Shown piece by piece: positions 49,654-55,704 of a stretch of DNA of 55,704 nt (positions are counted from its first letter, which is position 1; each line of letters begins with the position of its first letter). The stretch is from an uncultured bacterium (lineage in GTDB: Bacteria > Bacteroidota > Bacteroidia > Bacteroidales > CAIWKO01). The stretch covers positions 1-55,704 of the forward strand of contig CAIOYH010000166.1 of the NCBI GenBank assembly GCA_903862465.1, in the 5' to 3' direction. The notes below the pieces were generated by a model that saw only the letters and a list, made by a program, of their open reading frames with translations, was not told the DNA's origin and made no database searches. Made by a program: the position numbers and the translations under genes.

Positions 49654-52629
49654 CTATTTAGGCAAACCCAACTCTATCAACTTACTAAAACTCTCCTTCT
49701 CCGCATTAATTTTATCCTTATTGCCATACACACATATCGCCTTTTGCTCCAACACATCTCTCACCATCTTCGCAAAACCATTGATATCTGCCACCTTAGT
49801 AGCTAAAATATCATCACGGTCTTTCTGCACATCAGCAAACGTACGCTTCGCAAAATAATACGAAACAGCATTATCCCCTTTTTGTTGCGGCGTGGTAGGC
49901 ATATCTATCCCCGAAATCGTGCCCAATATAAAACGTGTCATCGCATTATCGTCCGCTTTAAACTTCGTTAGATAATCAGGTGTAGCATTATAATTGTCTA
50001 TCGTCGCTTTCAAATTCGGATCCCTATACGAACCAAACGTAAGTATCCCGCTTGGCGAAATAGAAGAATATCCGCCATACGCTCCACCTATCACCCGTAT
50101 CTGATTCGTCAACCATTCCCGCGACATAATTTGATTCAACACCCGCATCTTTCCATTCCATGCATAACCCAACTTCTTGAAATCATAACCATCTATCACA
50201 TATTGCACCTTCGAGGTCGTCAGTATCCCTTCATTCTTTTTCTCCAACGCAAACTTCCATGTATTCAACACAGGTTTGGTCGAAGCCAACTTCTTGCCGA
50301 AACCCGTGCTCGAAGTAATAAATTTATCCACATCCGCCTTGCTGCAGGTCGTTGCCAACATCATATTATCCTTCGTAAACAACAAAGCCGCAGTCTTCTT
50401 CAAATTATTCACCACTTCCTGCGAATTCTTATCAAAATCCTTCACCAATTTGCTCACAAACCAAAAATACTCCAACCCGCTTGTCAATTCAGTAAACATA
50501 CCTTTATTCGTAAAATACGAAGTCAACCGATTCGTCGCAACCCCTCTTCCATCACGTTTCACCGACGCATCCAACTGCGACTGATGACGCACCAAAATAG
50601 ACTTCAATCGCGCCGTATCCATATAATTCGTAGTATTCAAAATCTCTGCCGCCAACTCATACATCTTATCCAACGAACTGTTCATCACCTTCGATGTAAC
50701 CGTAAACTTCGCAATCATCTTACTGTCATCCTGATTTTCCAAATAACTATCCAAATTCGTGTAGAAGCCTCCCGTATTCGTGTTCAACTCCCGATTCAAT
50801 TCCCCGTAAGAATAATTCTTTGTATCTAAAGACGTCAACACATTCGTCAGCAACGACGCGTAGGGCAACAACTCCGTCGGCAACACATGCAAATCAAAAA
50901 ACATATCCGTATAAACAATGTTATTCGTAAACTCATCATGAAACAAAACCTTCGTTCCTCCCGCTTGCTTCTCTTCACAACCAAACCACGCCGCTTTCGG
51001 ATTCACATCACTCAACTTCAGCAACGGTATCGTCGCCAAAGCCTCAGGCGTATCTTCCCTTTTCTGAAACGCTATCAATTCATTCGTTTCCTTCACCAAA
51101 TTGTCAACTTCCGTTGGCGATAGTTTCGCTTTATACGCTGCCAACTCCGCCGCTTGCTTCGCATTCTTTTCCTTATCCAAACCCACTTTCGGCTCCATCG
51201 AAATCAGCAACGCATGAGGATTCTCTACAAAATATTTCATCACGATTCCCTCCAAATACTTCCCTTTCAACGCCGCTTTAAACTTCGTCAACGTCTTTTC
51301 ATATTCCAAATTCAAAAACGGATCATCCGCAAAAAACCATCCCGGCTCTATCTGCTGCATATAACTTATCCCTTTCTGCGCATCATTCCCTTCCCTAAGT
51401 TGAAACTCTGTCCGATTCAAAATCCCCTGCACCTCTTTCATATCTATCCCCTTCGCGCAAACTTCCTTCAGCGTACTCATCACCACATCATAAAATTTCT
51501 GTTTATCCTCAGGATTCGCATTCTGCACATTTATCGTAATCACATTCTGCTTAAAATTCGAAGTCCCCGCATTCACATCCTTCCCCACGCCTGCCTTCTC
51601 CAACGCTAACCTAACCGGTGCATTATCTTGATTAAACAACACATCACAAACAATATCCAACGCCATCCCCAACTCCATATCCGTATTATGTCCTGCCACA
51701 AAATCCAACGACAAATACGTCTGACCCTTCATATCCGCTCCATCCAAAATCGGATAAAACTCCGTAACATTTTTCATCGCTCCAAACGCCTTCTGATCCT
51801 CAATCACCGCTCTGTTCCCTGCCTTTGTATATTGCGACAAATATTCGGTGTCCAAAAACTCCAACTCCTTATCCATATCCGCATTTCCATACAGAAAAAT
51901 ATACGAATTCTCAGGCACATAAAACTTCTGATGAAACTTTATAAACTCATCGTACGTCAACGTCGGTATCGCCGTCGGATACCCTCCCGACTCCCATCCA
52001 TACATACTCTCAGGAAACAAATTCTTATAAATCTGATACGACAACTCCCGTGTCGGGCTCGAATACGCACCCTTCATTTCATTATACACCACCCCCTTAT
52101 ACGTAATCGCAGCATCCTTATCCATCGCCTCATAATGCCAACCCTCCTGCTTCAAAATCCTTTTATCCGTATAAATCAGCGGATGAAAAACCGCATCCAT
52201 ATACACATGCATCAAATTAAAATAATCCTTATCGTTCATACTCGCGCATGGATACATCGTAAAATCCTTCGACGTAAACGCATTAATAAACGTCTTCAGC
52301 GAACCCTTCATCAACACGTCAAACGGGCTTTTCACCGGAAAATTCGTCGAACCGTTCAACACCGAATGCTCCATAATATGCGCCACCCCGTTATCCGAAT
52401 ACGGCACCGTCTTAAACGCAATTCCAAACGTCTTGTTCTCGTCCGCCGACGCAATCTTCAGCAGTCGCGCCCCGCTTTTCACATGTTCATAATAATAACA
52501 ATCCGCGTTCACCTCCTTTACGAATCGTTTCTCAATCAGTCTAAAACCGTGTGTCGTTCCTTGTCCAAATCCCATAATACTTCTCAAGCATAAAATGCTC
52601 AGGCTTAAAATTAATACTCGTTTTCTCAT
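49654..52629 (-). CDS. M16 family metalloprotease, PreP-like
   Basis: The 991-aa protein has a signal peptide (about 1-24). The inverted zinc motif HxxEH is in GVAHIMEHSVLNGS, with the supporting Glu in the following helix; ESGGYPTAIPTLTYDEFIKFHQKFYVPENS follows. Length and motif order match the PreP/presequence-peptidase group (two fused halves) rather than the 450-aa M16B enzymes. It should degrade peptides in the periplasm or at the membrane. Long antisense frames over it are composition artefacts. Confidence 0.92.
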   Translation of the reverse strand: MRKRVLILSLSILCLRSIMGFGQGTTHGFRLIEKRFVKEVNADCYYYEHVKSGARLLKIASADENKTFGIAFKTVPYSDNGVAHIMEHSVLNGSTNFPVKSPFDVLMKGSLKTFINAFTSKDFTMYPCASMNDKDYFNLMHVYMDAVFHPLIYTDKRILKQEGWHYEAMDKDAAITYKGVVYNEMKGAYSSPTRELSYQIYKNLFPESMYGWESGGYPTAIPTLTYDEFIKFHQKFYVPENSYIFLYGNADMDKELEFLDTEYLSQYTKAGNRAVIEDQKAFGAMKNVTEFYPILDGADMKGQTYLSLDFVAGHNTDMELGMALDIVCDVLFNQDNAPVRLALEKAGVGKDVNAGTSNFKQNVITINVQNANPEDKQKFYDVVMSTLKEVCAKGIDMKEVQGILNRTEFQLREGNDAQKGISYMQQIEPGWFFADDPFLNLEYEKTLTKFKAALKGKYLEGIVMKYFVENPHALLISMEPKVGLDKEKNAKQAAELAAYKAKLSPTEVDNLVKETNELIAFQKREDTPEALATIPLLKLSDVNPKAAWFGCEEKQAGGTKVLFHDEFTNNIVYTDMFFDLHVLPTELLPYASLLTNVLTSLDTKNYSYGELNRELNTNTGGFYTNLDSYLENQDDSKMIAKFTVTSKVMNSSLDKMYELAAEILNTTNYMDTARLKSILVRHQSQLDASVKRDGRGVATNRLTSYFTNKGMFTELTSGLEYFWFVSKLVKDFDKNSQEVVNNLKKTAALLFTKDNMMLATTCSKADVDKFITSSTGFGKKLASTKPVLNTWKFALEKKNEGILTTSKVQYVIDGYDFKKLGYAWNGKMRVLNQIMSREWLTNQIRVIGGAYGGYSSISPSGILTFGSYRDPNLKATIDNYNATPDYLTKFKADDNAMTRFILGTISGIDMPTTPQQKGDNAVSYYFAKRTFADVQKDRDDILATKVADINGFAKMVRDVLEQKAICVYGNKDKINAEKESFSKLIELGLPK

Positions 52630-52820
52630 TTCTAATTAGTTTTTTAAATGCAACATTTTTCAAATTCGACAACAATAGTAAACATTTCTCCCGACCCGAC
52701 AAAATAAAATCTACAATTTCCCACATTTCACCCACCAACACCCCCTTTTCAACTACCACTCAAATCCAAAAAATGAAATCCCAAACCCGAACCTTCCACC
52801 TAAAACCCACCCCCATATTC

Positions 52821-52850
52821 GTAATTCGCCCATTCGTAATTCGTAGTGGC
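52821..52850. repeat. 30-bp direct repeat, copy 1
   Basis: GTAATTCGCCCATTCGTAAT... is 29/30 identical to 54881-54910. The two copies are 2 kb apart and both sit in non-coding repeat blocks. Confidence 0.85.
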
Positions 52851-53075
52851 ATCCTTGGAATTTGGAGCTTGGAATTTGAATCTTGGATCTTTCTTATGGC
52901 GCATCCCCCCGTGAAAAACGGGGGGTCGGGCTTTACGTTCCAAGTCCTCGCGCCTGAAAAACGGCGCTGTGGGCTTTCCTCTCCAATCCCTTGCGCTCCT
53001 GCCCCGTGTCCATCCCCCGGACTTTTAATCAACATTCCCTTTCATCCACCCCATATTTTCCATTTCCCGCTGCCT

Positions 53076-53145
53076 GTACAGACGCAGCGCGCTATGTCTC
53101 TACCACATCCGCCACCTGTAGAGACGCAAAATTTTGCGTCTCTAC
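53076..53145. repeat. Two 28-bp palindromes with shared arms and different centres
   Basis: At 53076-53103 and 53118-53145 the arms GTAGAGACGC / GCGTCTCTAC are shared (the first copy has changes in each arm). The centres AGCGCGCT and AAAATTTT differ yet are both self-complementary. The second copy is a perfect 28-bp palindrome. The family is dispersed in many bacterial genomes to my knowledge. Confidence 0.85.
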
Positions 53146-53155
53146 TTCTCCACCG

Positions 53156-53210
53156 TTCGGCTAAGGCTGTGCCTTAGTCGTTCATATCTTTTTAGGCTAT
53201 GCCTAAATCT
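53156..53210. repeat. Twin-hairpin dispersed repeat, copy 3
   Basis: CTAAGGC-tgt-GCCTTAG and TTTAGGC-tat-GCCTAAA occur in the same order and spacing as the copy at 18863-18917. TTCGGC, GTCG and AAATC flanks are conserved. Confidence 0.65.
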
Positions 53211-53661
53211 TATATAATCATACTAATCTGCGTCATCTGCGTTCAAATTTGCCTGATAGATTTTCTCCCAAAAAAAGGTTCGCTCTCCCCGTTAATACCT
53301 GTGCTGTTATTGCCCCTTTTCAAGGGGTTGGGGTTTCTTTCCGTCCTATTATAGTCCCGACTTCAGTCGGGGTTGGGGTTAAAACCTCAAACAAAAAACC
53401 TTCTTCAATTTTTTAACCTTAATACAAACGAAACAACCCACCCCCTCCAACCTTCTAACCTTCTTTTAAACCTTAGTAGAATACCTAAACAACCCCAAAA
53501 ACCAACCTTATTACCTTATTCTTTAGATAGAACTTAATAAGCTCAGAAGGTCAACAACCATGCCCATCCCTCCATGCTATTAAGGTTAAAAACTGAAGAA
53601 GGTTTTTCCACCATTTCTTTCATATTTCAATTTTCCTCTAATCGGGGCGTTTTAATTCTAT

Positions 53662-54615
53662 TTATCGCAGAGTATATTCATATTTAAATCCATAAAAAAA
53701 CTCACCGCTTTTTTTATAGTAATTCATATACTCCAATAATCCATCATCTCTATAAAAATATTTTTCCATTACTGTAAGAAGCCCTGTATTATCTTTAATA
53801 CTGACCGTTAACAATTGTCCTTTGGTATTATATGCATAGATTACCATATAATTGTCTTTCGTGTCCTCATCATCTATATTAACTCGGAACTGTAATATGT
53901 TGCCATTTTTATCGTATATATAATTTGACTGATGTACGTATCCAAGATATTCAATCATCCGACCCTTCTTATCAAGCTTATAATAATATGATTTATCTAT
54001 AACTTCACCACGGTCATAAATTAAATCCAAAGCCTTAAAATATTTGTCACTTAATGTGTCCTTATATTCAGGTTTATACGAAACTGTATCACGTGCCAAA
54101 TAAGTTTTTGAGAATATTAAATTCCCTTTTTTGTCGAGTTTAATTATTTGCCACTCATTAAGCTCATCCTTGTCCGCAAAATGATCTCTAAAGAAAAGGT
54201 CTATGCGAACAGTATTATTGACATCATTATAGTTAAGTTTATATGTATCAATCCAAGTACTGTCATCATCAATTTCTATAATTTCTATTTGTCTGAATTT
54301 ATTATCATATTTGTAATAGTTGCGTACATGCTTTAAATAATCAACATCCATCACATAACCTTCAGAATAAATTGCCATACCATTTGAATCGTAGAAATAT
54401 TTTTTTTGAAACACAGTATCCATGTTTAAAAAGTTCCACTGAGCAGTATCTAATCTTGTGAATTTAATGTTTTCAATAATAAAAACTGATTGTTCTTTTA
54501 TTCTCTTGTCAACAGGTTTTTCCGGTTTAACACCATAAATAGGAAGTTGTGCAAATAGCATTGATGGAACAAAAGTCAGTAGTATAAATATTAAAATTGT
54601 AATTGTCCTTTTCAT
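53662..54615 (-). CDS. Hypothetical secreted protein with YD-like beta repeats
   Basis: The ATG at 54615 (MKRTITILIFILLTFVPSMLFAQ) gives 317 aa with a clean signal peptide. A perfect -7 element TATCTTTG lies at 54670-54677, between this ATG and the longer start at 54711. The mature part has repeated Y-(K/Y)-Y-D/N-K-x-G/F strands (YYKYDNKFRQIEIIEI, KLDKKGRMIEYLGYV, YIYDKNGNILQF, YNTKGQLLTVSI), resembling YD/RHS-like or MORN-like repeat proteins. Function unknown. Confidence 0.72.
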   Translation of the reverse strand: MKRTITILIFILLTFVPSMLFAQLPIYGVKPEKPVDKRIKEQSVFIIENIKFTRLDTAQWNFLNMDTVFQKKYFYDSNGMAIYSEGYVMDVDYLKHVRNYYKYDNKFRQIEIIEIDDDSTWIDTYKLNYNDVNNTVRIDLFFRDHFADKDELNEWQIIKLDKKGNLIFSKTYLARDTVSYKPEYKDTLSDKYFKALDLIYDRGEVIDKSYYYKLDKKGRMIEYLGYVHQSNYIYDKNGNILQFRVNIDDEDTKDNYMVIYAYNTKGQLLTVSIKDNTGLLTVMEKYFYRDDGLLEYMNYYKKSGEFFYGFKYEYTLR

Positions 54616-54669
54616 ATAATGCACGGTAACGGTTTTGCTTTTATTTATTCCATTTTTAAAATTCCACCA

Positions 54670-54677
54670 CAAAGATA
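54670..54677 (-). promoter_or_regulatory. -7 element of the YD-like gene
   Basis: On the minus strand this is TATCTTTG followed by TGG, a perfect -7 match, with a predicted leader of about 48 nt to the ATG at 54615. Confidence 0.55.
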
Positions 54678-54790
54678 CATAAACAAATCCAATACCATCA
54701 ACAATCATCAAAAAACCTTTGCGTTCTTTGCGCCTTTGCGCGATATAATCTAAAACAAAAAAGGCTTGAACTCCCCGTCCAAGCCTTCCC

Positions 54791-54910
54791 TGTTATTGCC
54801 CCTTTTCAACCTGTCCCGCACACAAAGTGTCGGGAGGGGTTGGGTTTTTTTATTCCCTATCCAAGCCCATAGCGTCATTAGTAATTCGCCAATTCGTAAT
54901 TCGTAGTGGC
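54791..54910. repeat. Repeat block with second copies of 53.3-kb and 52.8-kb repeats
   Basis: TGTTATTGCCCCTTTTCAA (54791-54809) is identical to 53305-53323. A TCCCGCAC...GTGTCGGGA hairpin follows. 54881-54910 is the second copy of the 30-bp repeat of 52821. The block ends at the 3' end of the next minus-strand gene. Confidence 0.75.
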
Positions 54911-54911
54911 T

Positions 54912-55613
54912 CTACTCCACAGGCGGCACATCCGGCGCCCCACCGCCTCCTGTATGCCTAATCCGAGCCATAATCTTTTCCTTCACATAATCATCATACT
55001 TCGCCTGACTAACCCCCTTATAAATCCTCTTTCCAACATCCAAAATATCATCATTAATAGCATCCAACTCAGCATAAACCTTATCATTTGCCTCCACCAA
55101 CAAACCCCTTGCTTCCTTATTAACCTCCTGTTGCGCATTCTGTTCATCTATCGCAGCCTTCAAATCAATCAAAGCCGTAATAGTCGTTTGCTTCAAACCT
55201 TCATTCAACAAAACAGTCTTATTGTTTTCAATATTCTCATTCACAACTGCCAAATCTCCACTCAAAGCCTCTAAATCTCCCTGTTTCAAACACTCTCTAA
55301 CCTCATGTATTCCAAAACTCTTCACCTGAACATCCAACAATTCTCCTGCATGTTTCACATAACCTTCCAAAAACCGCATGGGTTCCCGCAACGAATCCGC
55401 TTGCTTATACAAATCCTCCGTAAACTTCTTATTCTGCCCGGTCTTCACCTCCACCTTAGGCAAATCCCTCACCTCCTCTATCTTAGCCTTATGGGCTAAA
55501 AAATAATCCTCATCAAAACGATTCGAATAATTACTAAAATCCGATAAATCACGCGTTCCGTTTGCGTTTAAAATATCGCCCACCAAAGGCTTATCTTCTT
55601 TTCTTTCTGTCAT
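54912..55613 (-). CDS. Hypothetical helical protein
   Basis: The 233-aa protein has no signal peptide or membrane segment. It is mostly helical and charged (KKFTEDLYKQADSLREPMRFLEGYVKHAGELL, TALIDLKAAIDEQNAQQEVNKEARGLLVEANDKVYAELDAIND). It ends in a Gly/Pro tail (GGGGAPDVPPVE). I recognise no family. Length matches the unknown gene at 44404. A perfect -7 element lies upstream. Confidence 0.68.
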   Translation of the reverse strand: MTERKEDKPLVGDILNANGTRDLSDFSNYSNRFDEDYFLAHKAKIEEVRDLPKVEVKTGQNKKFTEDLYKQADSLREPMRFLEGYVKHAGELLDVQVKSFGIHEVRECLKQGDLEALSGDLAVVNENIENNKTVLLNEGLKQTTITALIDLKAAIDEQNAQQEVNKEARGLLVEANDKVYAELDAINDDILDVGKRIYKGVSQAKYDDYVKEKIMARIRHTGGGGAPDVPPVE

Positions 55614-55653
55614 AACTAATTTTGTTTTTTGATTAATAAATATAAGTAAGCCA

Positions 55654-55661
55654 CAAAATTA
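55654..55661 (-). promoter_or_regulatory. -7 element of the last gene
   Basis: On the minus strand this is TAATTTTG followed by TGG, about 40 bp ahead of the ATG at 55613. No -33 match is clear. Confidence 0.45.
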
Positions 55662-55704
55662 TTTATTTTTTGCATACCCACCAAAACATTTCTTATAAAA
55701 ATGC

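Larger units (their letters stand above)
52630..53661. other. Non-coding repeat mosaic
   Basis: About 1 kb between minus-strand genes holds no gene I can support. It is a patchwork: a 30-bp direct repeat at 52821-52850, the TTTGGAGCTTG repeat at 52854-52885, a CCCCCCGT/ACGGGGGG hairpin (52905-52925), two 28-bp palindromes (53076-53145), the twin-hairpin repeat (53156-53210), and TTATTGCCCCTTTTCAAGGGG/CCCGAC-ttca-GTCGGG hairpins (53305-53375). An ORF across 52773-53177 is built from these repeats. Confidence 0.75.

Noticed and set aside
51628-52593. A 321-codon open frame on the plus strand, antisense to the M16 protease gene
   Set aside because: It is an Ile/Arg/His-rich string without domains, and several similar frames lie along the same antisense strand. 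The minus-strand protease has clear motifs over the same bases.
52773-53177. 134-codon frame in the repeat mosaic
   Set aside because: It is made of dispersed repeats and hairpins, and its Pro/His-rich translation resembles no protein.

Overview
The window is a chromosomal segment of a Bacteroidota bacterium. The evidence is consistent across the window. Several proteins end in type IX secretion (T9SS) sorting domains of type A and type B. There is a PorX-type response regulator with a PglZ domain. LpxC and FabZ are fused. Ribosomal protein S16 has a long acidic tail. Many promoters fit the Bacteroidota form TTTG-N19-TAnnTTTG. The base composition is AT-rich. I see no rRNA, tRNA, CRISPR array, insertion sequence or phage gene block.

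Layout. 0-3.6 kb: two tandem secreted beta-helix/PKD T9SS cargo proteins, the first cut by the window edge. 3.7-8.4 kb (minus): a Na+-efflux-type ABC exporter pair, dnaJ-grpE, and a small ribbon-helix-helix-like protein with a possible sliding-clamp-binding motif. 8.5-10.6 kb: an ADP-forming acyl-CoA synthetase. 10.8-13.9 kb (minus): a PadR-PspC envelope-stress pair with an operator-like promoter region. 14-20 kb: an accessory region with a solitary LytTR-like gene, an unknown protein flanked by 21-bp repeat arrays, a TIR-STAND-TPR protein (probable defence gene), an attC-like palindrome, a broken VapBC-type pair and a small-protein/nucleotidyltransferase pair. 20-31 kb: housekeeping genes (HD hydrolase, porX, tsaE, ald, lpxC/fabZ, lpxA, rpsP, rimM, trmN6, mpl). 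31-32 kb: an orphan antitoxin-like gene and a second 21-bp array. 32-38 kb (minus): a phosphate regulon of porin, pstS, pstC, pstA, pstB and phoU behind a three-repeat Pho box. 38-42.6 kb: a giant 16-PKD T9SS type B protein. 42.8-45.1 kb: mntP, queD, a third 21-bp array ORF and an unknown protein. 45.4-49.5 kb: a T9SS cargo protein, two lipoproteins and a SUI1 factor. 49.6-55.7 kb: a PreP-like M16 protease, about 1 kb of non-coding repeat mosaic and two unknown proteins.

The most unusual signal is a set of short tandem arrays, all with a 21-bp (7-codon) period. They lie at 15.7, 31.6 and 44.1 kb, with a decayed one at 14.7 kb. The unit sequences are unrelated, but in each array they are self-complementary to some degree and open in more than one frame. 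Two arrays sit directly next to unknown proteins of similar size. I propose these as a candidate undescribed cassette-like system; this is inference. Secondary signals are the TIR-STAND gene with its 8-bp-arm operator-like repeat, the Pho box, the PadR operator pair, a PstS-like insertion in PstC, and 28-bp palindromes whose arms are conserved while the self-complementary centres differ.
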